Shown here one piece after another: positions 22,601 through 36,691 of a stretch of DNA of 64,000 nt. The position numbers and the translations under genes are program-made. Numbering within the stretch: the first letter of the stretch is position 1; every line of letters starts with the position of its first letter. The stretch is from Syngnathus acus. Its lineage: Eukaryota; Chordata; Actinopteri; Syngnathiformes; Syngnathidae. The notes beneath the pieces were generated by a model. That model worked only from the letters and a program-made list of their open reading frames with translations. It did no database searches and had not been told where the DNA came from. Location of the stretch: assembly GCF_901709675.1 (NCBI RefSeq), contig NC_051096.1, positions 6,227,001 through 6,291,000 on the forward strand, written 5' to 3'.

Positions 22601-23424
22601 AGAGCAAGACGGGGGTGAGGGGGCGGGAGTCTCAGGTAGCAGGCCCTGTCAATCAGTGTGTGTGTGTCTATATGGCCCTCTGCATTTCACACATGAGCAT
22701 CATCATGAAAACATGCGCAGTTTGCAGCTCATCGGCTCTTTTTATCTGCAATCGCTACATTCCGTCAATAAACGGGAGTGTCAGAGAGGCGTCGCTCGGA
22801 AAACACGGAGCGTACACACTGTCTGTGTACTTTAGCCGAAAGCGTCATATGTTATCGCTGTGAACTTTGAAGGGCCGACATCATGAAGACAGAAGGCGTA
22901 AATGACTCAAATGAATCATGTTCACCTACACTCGAGTGGAATACACTCCTGCAAATTCAGTAACGTGCATGCACAGAAGTATGAAGTCCAAATGTTTTGC
23001 CAAAACACTCAGACTCACGTTGAATCAAGCTGATTGAAGGGGAAATCATGTTCTTTGGAATAATATGTTCTATGCAGCCTCAGCAGTCTAAACACTGCAT
23101 TCAGATGAATAAAATGTTTGTGGAATATGAATTAAGCAGCAAAATCGCTCAGGGCGGCCATTTTGCCACGACTGAAAATGACATCACAGTTGCTCAGGTG
23201 ACAATTACAGCTTACCTGTTTTTCCAAATGCGGTCATGTGACATTTCCGAGCTGAGGCGCGATCGGTCCCGAGCGGAAGCCGTGACCGGGTGTGTGTCTG
23301 CATGAATTGACGTCTCTGCATTGACTTGGTGCCTCGGTGCCAGCTTTATGACTTGCTCGGGTGTCACACCCAGTAGCTGTGGCACCAGCCCTGTCATTAA
23401 GAAAATGGCGACGAGATGATTAGA

Positions 23425-23460
23425 ATAGAAAGAAAGAAAGAAAGAAAGAAAGAAAAAAAG
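23425..23460. repeat. (GAAA)n microsatellite
   Basis: Eight or so AAAG/GAAA units ending in an A run. Confidence 0.95.
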
Positions 23461-26400
23461 AACTCTGTGGTCCCCCCACTCAAAGTCGGAGACACACACA
23501 CACACATACACATCCGACTTCTACAGACTCCACATGAAACTGCGTGCGTGCGACTCGGCAAGGCGCTGATGAAGGCGACTGATGTGGAGCGAGGCGACAT
23601 CAGAACGGAGACGAAAGGTGTAAGGAAAGAGAGAGGAGGGGGGAGGGGGGGTTGATTCCCAGAATAGGAACAGAAAAAAAAAGTTGAGAAACCAAAGTTT
23701 ATGCAGACCTTAATTACAAGCAAGCCAAAGCCGGATACAAATAAACAAAATAATTACAAGAGAACACAATGAATCTTGCACCCCCCCACCTAGCCTCGAG
23801 GACAGCAACAGTAAGACAAGAAACAAACACAGATGGAAGTCTTATCGTTTCAAAACTTGACTGAAAGGTGGACGTGCACCAAACTCACTTCAGTGTTTGA
23901 TCCTATGGGCTCTGAGCCCTTTTGCCACCCCTGATAATTGCTTGTTTAGACAACAGTTTTGACAGGGTGCAGAGAAAACATCAAATTATTATTTTCTTAA
24001 TCAGGCTGCATTAATCCAAGCTCTTGAAAAGTGCCTGTGACTCTTCAGTGACGGCACATCCACATTCTTTCCTCTTTCTGACAGCGAAGGCGTTCCGACT
24101 TATGTTACATAACTGAAGTTTGGCACTCGGGGGACCGGTACGGCCATCTCTGTGGAGCCAGACTTTCTCCTCCTCCGTGCCACTGTGGCCTTTCTATTCG
24201 GCGTGCCCTTTGTGTTTCCGACAGAAACTCAAGCATTCAACCTTCCTCCCGGGAGCACGGCGCTGTCAATCAAAACCCTGAGATTTTTCTTTTTTCCAAA
24301 GAGGCTCTCCATCGATTCAGGAGGGCTATTCTTTCGGTTCTTCGGAACAATAAAGACACACACCAGCCCCTCTTCTGAAATACCAGGCAGGTACTCATTA
24401 AGGATTTTGTGGTATGTGTCTACCTGCAAGCCCAAGTCGCTGCCTGCGTATTTGCTCGGAGTCAGTACACGCGTGGTGACACATGCAGCGTTTCATGTGA
24501 TCTTTATTGTCCTGTGCTGAAAGTCCCCAAGCTTCAAAAAGGAAGCAGGTCAGCGCAAAGGTGAAGTCACCCCTCCTGCCCACCTGACACTTTGCTTCCC
24601 CTCCTTCTCTTTTGTTGTGACCACATTCCTTCTAAAGGACCTGGTTGCGCTTTGACGTCTGTGTTTTGGCCAGTCTGTTTGAAATTTGCGGTCGTATCTG
24701 TTCCGGTCTACCTCGTCGACGTGGAAACGTTGATGTGCCAAACGGCATCTCTATCTAGGACCTCGGTCCAAAACTGTCTTCAACTGTGGTCTTCAGAGTT
24801 TATTTTCCGAGTAAATCGACCTTTTCAATTGATGTATAGGATTATGTTAAGAAAGACGTCAACGGGTTTTTAACCGCGTGTCAAACGGACACAAACATGA
24901 AGTGACTCAAGGCGACAGACTTAATTAGAGAGAGAAGAAGGGATGGCAAAACCATACCTCCTTATTATACTGTCTCCATTGAGATGGAAGAATGAGGACA
25001 AGGGGGGTGAAGGAAGGGATGAAGAGGAGGAGGAGAAAAATAGCGGGGAGTCTGGTGTCCAACAAAAGCTAGGGGAACCCCCCGTTTGCCCCTTGCACTT
25101 GTTCTCCCTCTTCCAATCACTCACACAGGTAGACAACACTTTTCACGTGGCACCCAAGAGAGGAGAGAAAGATAGCGGGAACAAGAAAGAAATTGAGAGA
25201 CTCTCTTGAAGCTGTTGCTCCTCCAGACTGAGAAGAGGGCAATAGAGGGGACCATTGTCTTCCATCTCCCAACCTTTTCTCATGACAGGCAGGTAGGCTG
25301 CGGAGATGAAAGTATACAGCCAACCAATGGGCCGTGACCTTGATCTCCTTTGATGGGGACAATACCGATTGACCGTTAAGAATCGCAGACCGACTGATGC
25401 TCAAGAGTCAACAGAGCTGGTCACCAACAGAGATCAGGTTGTAAGTTTGACTTGTTTGCTGAAAAGTTGCAGGAATCAAACACTTGCCCAACCCCTCCAC
25501 CTGCGGTATCTGCCTGGTCCCCCCTCGCCCTGACCTCTTCACTCTGGGGGGAGCAAAGGGGAGGGTTTCTATGTGTGTGTGTGTAAGGGGGCGGCAGTCC
25601 AGAACAGGTCCATCTGTCAGGATTAACTCTGAGGTTTCTTCCCCCCTCCCATACTTCCCTCTATGAAATCACTCCCACTTCTACCATCCAAGTCCTCAAT
25701 GACAGACGATTCGAGTATTAAGGGAGAAAAAATACAAAGTCCAAATGTTTTGAAAAAAACTGAACGTTGGAGAAATAGGAGAGGGGAGTAAAGGGAACAG
25801 TGAGAAGATGGAAGGAGCTGCAGCTAGCTGGCGGCCAGCCTCTGAGGCCTAACCACAAGGGCCTAAAGTGGCTCATTGTGGTGGGACTGGCGTCTGTGTA
25901 GACTTGGGTCCCTTTACTTTCTCCCCTTTGGACCAAGACTGATTCAATACGTCCAGGCCGGGCCCTCGCTGTTCTGTATTGATTTGTGCAAGGAAACATG
26001 TGAACAGGAAGAATTTTACTTATGAATGTTGCACTTGGCAAGAAACAAGGAATTAAATGAAGGGGAATTGGGTTTTAAGGATGGAAGAGCAAGTCCAAAA
26101 AAGTGTCCGTCAAGAATGGATTATTCCCAAAAATATCAACTGAATCAGAGAAAGTCAAAGAAGCGTTGACCTCTAAAACATCTCTGTGTAACCTTTCCAG
26201 GGATAGCTTGTCATTCTGAGGTTTCTTCATGATTAAAGACATTTTGCCAGTATGAAACTACTTTTACTTACGACTCAGAGTGCCAACTGATCTAAAGGAG
26301 CCCTTCGTTTATACTCTTCTCCAAGAAAAACAAAGATATCCAATACGGGAACTGTATAGTGTTTCTGAATCTTTTCATCGTTTCAGTGACGGTCCTTGAC

Positions 26401-27060
26401 TTCCCAAACTGAGTGAACGGGGAACCCTAACCCCTTCCCATTTTTCCTCGGCTGAATATTGGGGCTATTATCTCTCGCATCGTCAATCGAGGGCGGCTGA
26501 GAAGGCTATTAAAGTATCCCCTTGCCCAGGAATAACAATCTCAGGATGGGGCTAGAACGTTTGGAGCGCACGAGTCGAAAGTCGTGAGGGATCGTGAGAC
26601 AGCTTGAGTTCTATTTTAATATTCAATGCACCATGACCTGGCAAGGGAAACTCCGATTGATTCACGACATTGACAACATTTATGTGGAAAAGCACATAGG
26701 ACTGAGCATTGATATGAAGGTCCTTTCAACCTTAGTTTACATAATGAAGCCTGAACCGACAAAGACGACAAGTCACTTTGTTTGGGTGCAGGCAGACTTG
26801 TGTCGTCAAACGGCTTCTCTCTGACAAACAACAAGTACCGGAGTTGGTCGGGCAAAGAGAGAAAGTCCACTGATGCGCTTCCTTGAGGTGACTTTTGTGT
26901 ACAGCCTGTAACCTAAGCACCAAGCTATTGTTGGACGCAATAATGAACAGGTTGACTTCCAGGTTGTTTGACCTACCCTATTCTAAAAGACTAGCGTCAC
27001 TTGTGCCTCCATACTCTACATACTCCTATTGGGATGGATGTGGAGTATGTTCATCTAAAA

Positions 27061-27115
27061 CAGGGGTGTCCAGATCTGTTCCTGGAGAGCCACTATCCTG
27101 CATGTTATACACTTG
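27061..27115 (+). mobile_element. Fragment of a hAT-type nonautonomous transposon terminus
   Basis: It begins CAGGGGTGTCCAGATC and continues with TTCCTGGAGAGCCACT. CAGGGGTG is a typical hAT terminal-inverted-repeat start. From memory, the phrase resembles the common fish repeat starting CAGGGGTGTCCAAACTC with a CCTGGAGGGCC block. No matching CACCCCTG end was found downstream, so the copy looks truncated or decayed. Confidence 0.4.
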
Positions 27116-28710
27116 CCAGCGTATAAATGTATGCAGAAACACAGAAGGTTGTGTTCCACGTGCCAGTGGGTCAAGGCATTCTCAGCCCACTCGACTAATG
27201 ACTGGCAATCCACAAGGGCTTCCGTGTACTCCAGTGGGACCAGTCTGGGGAGTGTCGGGGCCCTCGGTCTGGGTACTTTCCACACCCTCGATAAGGCCTC
27301 AGATAGCATCAGGAGGCCATGCTTGTCGCCCAGGCCCATGAGAAGAGAGGTCCAATTGGTTTTGGGAAGAAATGTTTCTTTCTGGGGGTTTTTTTTTCAG
27401 GCGTACTTCACCATCTCTTTATCGAGCTAAAGCATCAGTATGGATAAAATGGGCTAATCAGATCAGTGCCAGGATGTTCCCATCGGAGACCGGGGATGGA
27501 ATACGTGAGCTGGGTCAGGTCCAGCACGGCCATTTAAATGCCCCACAGAAACCAAAGAAAAACACGTTACCGCCCTCTCAAAAAAAAAAACATTTGCTCT
27601 ACGGAAAGAAACAGCAGAGTGCCGTTTTGTGCATTAGAACGCCATATTGATTTGGGAGCTTTTTTTGTGACGATTTAAGACGGGCGGTTGGTTACACAAC
27701 AAGCTTGCATGCACAACACGAACGGCAACATACTTCTAAAGGAGAACCAAATTGTTTTTTCCACCGACACAAAATAACCCCGTACACAAAGTTAGATGTC
27801 TTTATGAGGTGGAGGAAGCTGTAAACACATTTTAAAAAATAGAGGAAAAAGGCTGAAAATTCAAAATAGATTGTGAAGAGCATTCCAGACTTACCATAAA
27901 TTACTGTGCGTGAGACTTACACGTCACATCCTATCAAATCATCTTCGCAATTGTCTTACACTAACATCCTTGACCTCTATTTTGGATATATTTGAAAACT
28001 CATGGAGGCTTTTTGCATCTCTCCACTGCTGCGTTTGATGCGGATAGAGCAGCAAGAGGAGCCCTTTCACTAGATGGCACTGTTTGCTTTACAGAGGAAG
28101 AGCTGCTCACGGTTTGATTTCAAAGGAAATGGGAGAAGAAATGCTTCAAACCTGCTCCAAACAAGACAAACACTATTTGTTTATGCCTCGTCTCCAAATG
28201 GAATGAGCTCCCGATACAATAAAACGCTGAGCCTGACACAGCGGGGGGGGGGAATCAAATATTTCCCTGTGATGCTCGTCAATTATCATGTTTGCTGAAG
28301 GTATTAAAGGGCTGTTGTTCCACTGTTATGACCTTCTCTAACACTATTTTGATGCACATTCTGCCTTTTGTTTTGAAACTGTTAGCACGTGTACGTACGT
28401 GCAAGGAGTTTATACGCACCGAGATGACTTGCCGGTGAGGTAAACGCGGCGGAGAAAATGACAGAGTCAACAAGGTGTTTATGAAATGGGAAGACACCGA
28501 CACGGGCACGAGGCAACACACGCGCGGCGACAATGCGACCGCACAAAACACACAAAAAAATACGAAGAGGATGGACTGCAAAGCGCCGGCCCCCCTCCCA
28601 CCATCTATCTATCTCCGTCTCTTCGGGCCCATTTAGCTGCTCTGCTTGGCTTTGACGCTGCCACAGAGGTTAGACTTAATGACACGTTGGGAAAGAGACG
28701 GGGACGTGAG

Positions 28711-28755
28711 GGGAGGGAGGGAGGGAGCGAGCCAGCCAGCCAGCCAGCCGGCCAG
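28711..28755. repeat. GGGA/GCCA tandem tract, G-quadruplex motif
   Basis: Four GGG runs separated by single A bases (28711-28725) are followed by about five GCCA units. It sits in a longer purine-rich stretch (28681-28870). Confidence 0.85.
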
Positions 28756-29489
28756 CGCAAGAGGGGCAGCTGAAAGGAAAGAGGGAAAAGAGAGAGGGAA
28801 AGAAAAGAGGATGGATGGGTGAGGTGCGTGAAAGGAAGGACGGATGAGAAAGAAGGGGAAGACAGAACGGCTTAGCTGACTGAAAGTAAACGACTTTCAT
28901 GAGAAACTAGTTGAAAGTAGAGAAGAATAAAAACTCACCAAAATGAAGTCTTCCTCTAGAGAAGATATCTGATGAGCTTGCTTTATTGGATACGAATTGA
29001 CTGCAGCTTCCTGTAGAACCAAACAGCAGAATTTCTATTTTGTCACGCCATGTTGATGTTTCTGGTGAGCATGCATTTGGTTTTGCCTGCACAAACATAA
29101 TATGTAATATTCCAATAAAGTGATCAGGTGCACAGGCACAATTCCTCTTAATCCAACTCTTTGCGATGGATCTCATTAGATTGCGCAGGTGTACCTAATC
29201 GCGTATACCCAGGGAGTGTCATACAATTAAATGCACATTATTCCACTCTCATGTGCAACTTTAGGTCCCGGAGCCGCCTTTTTTGAACAGATGTCAAAGT
29301 GGCGTAGTGTCCCCGAGCGACAGTCTGCCTTTGAGGGATGGCAATTTCACACCCTCGTGAATTAAACTCACTTGAGGAGCAACAATATGCACACACACAT
29401 GCACACATACACACGGACAGAAAGACAGACATGCACATACAGGCAAAATGGCAAATCACCTAACTGCTCACTTTGTCATCGGCGCACTC

Positions 29490-29521
29490 AAACAAACAAA
29501 CAAACAAACAAACAAACAAAC
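29490..29521. repeat. (AAAC)n microsatellite
   Basis: Eight AAAC units in a row. Confidence 0.95.
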
Positions 29522-31977
29522 GTCAACAGGGGCACTTCTCATCAGGCCGTTGAAATTAGCAGCCATTATCACTACCTGCAAGTCTGCACGCTGTCAACAA
29601 ACCACTGCCAACGACTGACAAGTAAGGCGGAAATTGGAAACTAGCACAAGAAAAAGAATGTTTTTGTGTCTGTAATAACCAAGATAGTATATTTAATTAA
29701 TCCCTGATTTTACTGAATACTACACACACCAGTTTCTTAAGAGCCCTTTTTCCCCCTCTGTAATGATTTCATTATAACAATGAACGCAAACCCGTCACTC
29801 ATTTCAATTAGCCAACTAACAGCAAACTAATGAGGAAAATTTTAAAGAGTTAAACAACAACCCTACTTTGAAAAGTCGCAGTTAGCTGATTGTTGGTCAT
29901 CAGTGGTGGCTGGCATTCATGTCTATTTTATATAATGAAATACTTAATCAAGGGAATAATCAGATACAAGAGGCTTTAAAATGTGTACCAATTTAAATAC
30001 CAATGTATGTTGGGGGGGGGCAAAAAAAATTTTTTTTTAAGATAATCAACTGAGTAATGAAGTTCCATAAAGAAATTATTCTTCACTCTTAAGAATACTG
30101 GACTATTCATCAAAGTACACTTTGGACCAAATGTTCAAGACTGCTGCTATTGTTTGAAGTAAAACTCAAACAAGTCGGGGCAGTCTTATAATTAGGCAAA
30201 TTGTCTGGGCTGACGAGATTTCCAGCATTTCATAAAAAGTGATGAATAAAGTTTGACTGTGTTACAAAGTTGAATGATTTTAGGGGCATCATTCTGCAGT
30301 TGGGATCAATGTCAACAAAGTTGGGCACGCTATTTGTAAATAAAGGCAAAATGCAGGAGTTAAACACAGTCAAACTGTGGTCCAGAGAAATTTGCATTCT
30401 TGGCTACAAATTGAACTTGGTGCAACTGTGTCAGTCTTTCATTGGTTTTATTTGGGAAGGGGAGGGAGCAAACGGAAGGCTGGAGATTTGAAACTGGCAA
30501 CCAATGACTTACCACAGACATACAGAAGTCGCTGTTGCTTCTCCACGAACGAGAATCGAAACCAAACGCGCCTTGCGTTATTTAACATTTTCTTTGCTCT
30601 TTCGGTCCCTCACCGATAAGACGCGCAAGAAAATATTCGATTCCCAAACGAGCGACCTACTTGCGTGCTGTCCCTGCCATGTAACTAACGCAAGGCCAAC
30701 GTGCTCAATATGGCCCAACGCGCAGCGTGCGAGCTGAGCTGAGCTTTGGCCAGCGTCCACGTGCGCAACTGGAAAAATGCATGTAATTGGTGAGATTCTC
30801 TGGCTTCCATCAGGACAGTAATTGGCCAGAGAGAGCTCTTGTGAGAACTATGCGGCGGGCGCAAACGTTTTCCCCGATAATCCCATCTTGTGAGCGTCTG
30901 GCGGTGTAGTGGTTAAGAGTGCCACCAAAACTAAAGAGGCATCTGATCTGAATAGCGGTGAAGGCCAGCTCAACTCACCTCAGCTCAGTTGTCTCTTTTT
31001 TTTGTTGTTGTTGTCAGCTTTTTTTTCCATGCTGGAAGATGTTGGTCTATCTGAGGACATGCTCTGTGGAGGAAACAAGGAGAGCCAACACATTACAAAA
31101 AAGATGGCATTTTTGCATCACGTACACATTCAGGGCCAATAACGAGGCGCTCTAAATGGGCCGTGCTAGCCTTGGAATAATCGGGGAGCCAAAAAAACCA
31201 ATAGAAAGGCTTTTCTATCATTACATAAGCTCCATTCTGCTTTCGATTTACGTTGCGCCACGGTCGCCTTTTGAAAACAATTATCAAATATGTCTTTCTG
31301 CTCAGTCTAATTAACACCTCAAACTTGCTGGCCACAAGCCTTGTCAGTGGAGCTGTAACAAATAGCATGTGTGTTCCATTTTGTGGTTAGCATTTTTTGG
31401 GGGGGAGGAGGGCACTTTTCGATTGATTCTGACAAAATGTCAATCTCCAGAGAACAATCAAACCCCAAGTGAGACTCAAGTTGAGTTGAATGACACATGG
31501 CAGAACTTGTTCCAAAAAACTGCGTTGGCGTCTCTTCACGCCTAAGTCCCGCAGGGCGGAGCCTCGAAGCCAGCACGACCAGTGGAGAGCAGAGACACTG
31601 AACATGAGTCCTAAATTACAGCCTTACTAAAGAAACAAAAACAAACCAATAGAGCAACCTGTTTCTTATTACCAAACAAGCCAGGCTGAACGAGCGGAGG
31701 AAATCAATGGTGTTGTTTTTTAAGCAAAATGACAATATTTACCTCAGCTATACCTTCAGGAGACAGCTTAGGCGTTTTTTTTTTTTTCTTTACACTTTAA
31801 TGAGGCAATAAATATACAGCTTTTAACTCTTTAAAGGAGAGGCTGCTCTCGAACCTGTCGTTTATATGATTGGCTTTTATAGACCTGTCACCACTCTGGA
31901 TTGTTTTTGCTTCCTGGCTCGGGCTCAACTACATTTCATCCACTGTTGCAAATTTTATGAACGAAACATGAAGCAGC

Positions 31978-31997
31978 AAAAAAAAAAAAAAAAAAAA
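31978..31997. repeat. Poly-A tract (20 nt)
   Basis: A run of 20 A. It is not preceded by recognisable retroposon sequence. Confidence 0.85.
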
Positions 31998-32449
31998 CGT
32001 TTGACATAAATGAGTGGTTATTATCAAATAAAATGGTTTTACAGCGAAGTAAAAGAAAGGCAATCATAAGTACAGACATTTATGGCGTAAGAAAACAAAC
32101 GGGGCTTTTAATGCAACATAAGTTGCGGTCATTAATGTTTTTTAATAGGTAATAAAGAGTGCAGTGCTTTATATTTCCTTGGTGACTCTAATCAAATGAA
32201 TGGCGGAAAAAGGGGGAGTGGGTCTGTAATATGTCTGAATAAAGCAACTTTGACAAGTTTGTAATCTCAGTCAGAGGTTATTTACTTTTGGAAAAACGGC
32301 CGTCCGCTAAGTGGCACACACTCCATTCAGTGTTTGTGGGATGCACTTTTTTTTTCCCCTCAATATATGTTTTTCATGCAATTTACCACTTGCATGCGAG
32401 CCGCATAGCACACAGGGTGTTCATTAACCTTTAAAACAGCAGAGCTTTT

Positions 32450-32700
32450 AATTTGCCGCTAAGACAACGTCACTCTAATTGATCCTTTTAAATATGAAAA
32501 TTTACATACGTGCATAAATAATCGCCCGCAATGAACTCACGCGCGCCGTCGACGGCAACAATTACAGCGACATTCACTTTACTCGTCCCTGTTACGTGAG
32601 CAGGACGTGCGCCCTCGCATTTGAAAATCACACATGCCGTTCGATTCGTTTAAATCAATTAGCTAAATATCAAATTGAGGCAAATGCAAATGCCTTTACT
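32450..32700. promoter_or_regulatory. Candidate regulatory element (homeodomain and POU-type sites)
   Basis: It has TAATTGA at 32476-32482, CAATTAG at 32656-32662 and a perfect octamer ATGCAAAT at 32684-32691, around a CpG-containing core near 32541-32556. It looks like developmental enhancer composition. No alignment was available. Confidence 0.3.
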
Positions 32701-34727
32701 TTTCTTTGGCAGGCTTCTTGGCATTAGGGTAACGGTGCCAATCATGAACACAAGTGCATACACTAATTGTGAGTCTCAAATGCTCAAATTTCACCAAAGT
32801 CTTCGAGGTTTAAAAATGACACTTTATGACAAAAGAGACCCCAAAAAAAAAAAATCCTTACTACTACTTGACCCACGGACATCTTTGATGACCATTAAGA
32901 CTTGAGCGAAATTCCATCATTAAAAAGCTCAGCTAAGAAATGATTTCAACGCTGCACGGAATTCCTGCAGGTGTCTGGCAAACCAGAACACTTAGACAAG
33001 CTATCAATCAAATGTCAAATTACGCGTTGCCGCTCTGAGTCGAGACCTGGCATGCGCGGTAATTGGTCGAATTTACACCTGCGGAAAAGGTATTAAATAT
33101 CCAGATTTATATTTTAGTGAGCCAGTTGATGTCAGAAGTCATGTTGGTAGCACATTGAGGCAATTCGACTGAGAGCGGCCTTAATTCAGTTTGAGTTTTA
33201 CTGTGAAAGAAAGGGAAAATTGGCCGTTTAAAAGTCAGCTGAGCTCATAGTCTTTCCTCAAGTTTGTCGGTGTTGTAATGCAATCCACTTCATCTCCTGC
33301 CTCTCCATGGAAACGCAAATGCCCACGTTGCACCATCAAAGAGACACCCCAAAAATAAATAAACATCAACATCTCTGTTGAGTGAACCCAATGAGGGCCC
33401 CCTTGGGAGAGACCGGGACCACGCAGTCCAGCCCTTCACGGTTGCATAATGAATATCACAAATGGATCTTATAATTACAGGAGGGGTCGGTGCTAATAAG
33501 TGGGCCCGAACATCCATCTATCAAATCTATTTCAATTTCCAGGGAGTAGGTTTGAAATGATTGTGTTTTTCTGTGCTGGCCAATTAACTGTGTTGTTGAT
33601 TAAGTTGGCACAAAAATCAACTCAAAGAATTAAAACATGAGCTGTGAGGCAAAAGAGATTGCACAGTGGTTAAAAATCCTTTGAGAATATTTTACCTCGG
33701 AAAAGAACTCGCGTGATTTCAATTCTGCACTTGGCCGACAATGATTATATTTAATTGCTTTTTAATTGCGCTCTAGCCAAGTCAAGAACAATTGTCATTA
33801 ACCAAGCAGGTAATTCTTTCAAAGCCGAGCTGGCCTGATGGCAAGTAGGTGGAAGGGGGGACAAAAGCGCACCGCTGCGATTGTGGGATCGCTATTGAAA
33901 AACAAAGCCAATACTTTGGCGTGAAACGCCGCTGGAATACCATCAAACTCGTCATGATCATTTCTCGGTTGGCACGTGTGAAGTACGCTCTTAATTCATA
34001 CTTTAGAGACGTTAACAAAGGCGCACACTGCATTAACTTTCCCAGACTTGAATTGAATCTGAAAAGACGGATTTGTTTTTTTTTTCTCCACTGGCATCAA
34101 TTTACATGCGCTCTGTCTGTGTTTTGCCAGACGAACATAATCAGCATATTAGTGTAAGTGAGCAGGCTGCTGATCACGCTGGGATTGGACCAAAGTTTAC
34201 AACGCAGAGTCCGGACAAGATCCAGGGGGCATCGCTCTGACAGGGCCGCTGCTAAGCTTTTCTACACGCGGTATATTGCAACCGGGGAGGAAGATTATGA
34301 TGGTTGATTAGCAGCGCCATGTCGGCGGCAAAATGATTACTTAGGGAGGGGGTGGGGTGAGAGGACTTACTTGTGTCTACGGAGAGCAGACCCAAATCAA
34401 GCCGCAGCCTCTCCCAACCATCAACTGCCATGGCAGGAGTCCAGCTCCTCCGTGTGCAAAGCCTGAGATGAACTTGCTGATGTAATACTAGCTTCATGGC
34501 ATCTCCTGCGGGTTTGTGCTAGACGGCTGCACAAATGAAGGAAAAAAAAAAAAACTCGCAAGTGAACAAAACTCTTAACATAAAGGAAACTCATTTAAGA
34601 ATGAAATATTTTCTTACTTTTCGCTCCACCTCTACGGGCATAGTGCCGCTCCTCCCGATGTTCCTTGGCTACCTGGAGGCAGTATAATAATATGATTGCT
34701 TTTTTTGCAAATGCTAAACAATAGTCT

Positions 34728-34755
34728 GTGTTAAATAAAACGTGTTAAATAAAAC
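34728..34755. repeat. Perfect 14-bp tandem duplication
   Basis: GTGTTAAATAAAAC is present twice head to tail. Confidence 0.9.
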
Positions 34756-36691
34756 AGCTCCTTTCCCACGGGATCATTCTAAACAGGCAATAAAAATAAG
34801 CTTCCAATCTTCACAATGACAGCTGAGTGATGCCAACAGCATTTTGCCCAGTCCGAGTTTTTTTCTTTGAAACCGTATTCTGATCCTCACCACCTAGCTG
34901 TTTTCCCTTCTCAGCGGGCATATAACTACACTCCTCGGAACCCAAATTCGAGTTGGGAACGTTGTTTACAAGTAACATAAATGCATGGTGTTGGATAGGC
35001 CCGGCTTGATAGAAAGACAGCTCTCCTCTGCTGATAGTAGTGGCAAAGAGGAGCAATAATCCCCTGGACCAGGCATCTTGATATTATTACTGACAGTCTT
35101 CCACCCACCTAGAGTGCACTTGCACACAGACACACCCCTAAAGTATCACACACTCACACACACACTTACAGGTGAGCGCTGGCGGTGGGTATCTGTTTGG
35201 AGAGGACACCCGCCGGTCTGACTTCAAAATGCCCACAGCAGCTGGCAGAATGCTATTTTCCCAGCAGGCTCTTTTAACAAAGTTTTTTTTTAAGCCTACA
35301 GGAAATAGAAAAAGCGGAACGTTGAGGAAGCACAAAGGAATTAAAGGCAATGAGGAGGAGGAATATGTCAGAGTAAAAGAGAAAGCGACGTCTTTGTCAA
35401 AAATGTCTCGCTGGGAGCACACGGAGGATGAAAAGTCATTTGCACGTAATAGATTGCTTCAACCGCATCCCTAAATTTACACGACCGTCGAGTTTTGTCT
35501 CTGTTGCACTTGCTAGCGACATTCATCTGACAAAACGGAAAGCGTGCAAACGGCTTGTCATACGACCCCCTGCGAAATCCATCGCCCCTGACTCATTTGC
35601 CTGAAATTGTTCCACCTGGAAAAACAGCAGCAGGCACGCTAGCAAGCGACGACTCGCCATTCATATACCAACCTCTTGGTATTGCATTGCAACGAGATTG
35701 TGGAAAGCTTAAAATGCAGGAAAATAAGTGGCTTACTTTTTGCCCGAGATGCACCAGTTGGATTTTCCGTCCGTTGAATCCAGGCTCCATTGGTTCTGGG
35801 TCTGTTAAATCGAGATGACACTGTGCATTATTAGGGAAATTTCATTTTTAGTCTATTCCCTGCATGTGCGACCTCTTTAAAATATGATAACAAATATATA
35901 CAACTTTATTCTTCCCATATATGTGAAACATTTCCTTCCATCTTTGGACTGCAAATTATTTTCCAGTACAAAAAAAAAAAATTCAAAATGATATTTTGAC
36001 ACAGAACGTGGGCTGTAGGGTCTTAATAGATTTAGCCTGATGCTAAGACCGCCATTTATCCTGTTCCAAAGGCACACAATGCAGCCGAGTGCTTCTGAAT
36101 AGCACGGCCAATTACAGTGCATGTGTGTGTTTGTGCGTGTGTGTGTGTGTATGTGCGCGCCTTGCTCTCGCTCCTTTTTCCCAATTCCAACCCCCCACTA
36201 CTCCATCTCCCTCTCGCACACACACATAGACACACACCTTAAAGCAGATGGAATAGCGAGGAGCGACACAGCCACGTGCACTTTGCTCTTTGTAGAAGCC
36301 CAGGTGGTTACCATGGTGATTTTTTTTTTTTTGGACTAACCCTAACATTTTATTACCCATCATTATGTGTCATTAAATACATACATATTAATGCAAAAAA
36401 ACAGTGGCATGTGTGTGAGGAAGGGGGGTGCATCTACAAAGATGGAAACACCTGAAAGCGGCTTTTGGGTGGTTTGATGTCTCCTCGCCATATATGATTA
36501 AAGTATGATCAACATTATGTGCACAGCCGGCCAGTCACAGGTCACTTTATAACAAGTGCAAACAAAGGGATACATTACAAGTCGATGATACGGGTGTAGC
36601 AAAATGATGAGATTTCATTTTAAGATGATATTTGGAGTTTAACGTGTGATATTAACATTTTGAAGGTTTCTAATTACCATGACGCTAAGTT

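Larger units (their letters stand above)
16786..27060. other. Gene-free region, dync1i1-sem1 interval, part 1
   Basis: No protein-coding exon or RNA gene recognised on either strand. It contains GC-richer blocks (about 18480-18680 and 19440-19690, the latter with a 20-bp palindrome), a paired homeodomain-type site at 20120-20136, a GAAA repeat at 23425-23460 and purine-rich tracts at about 23585-23650 and 24990-25060. Mammals carry SLC25A13 in the equivalent interval; no mitochondrial carrier signature was seen here. Confidence 0.65.
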
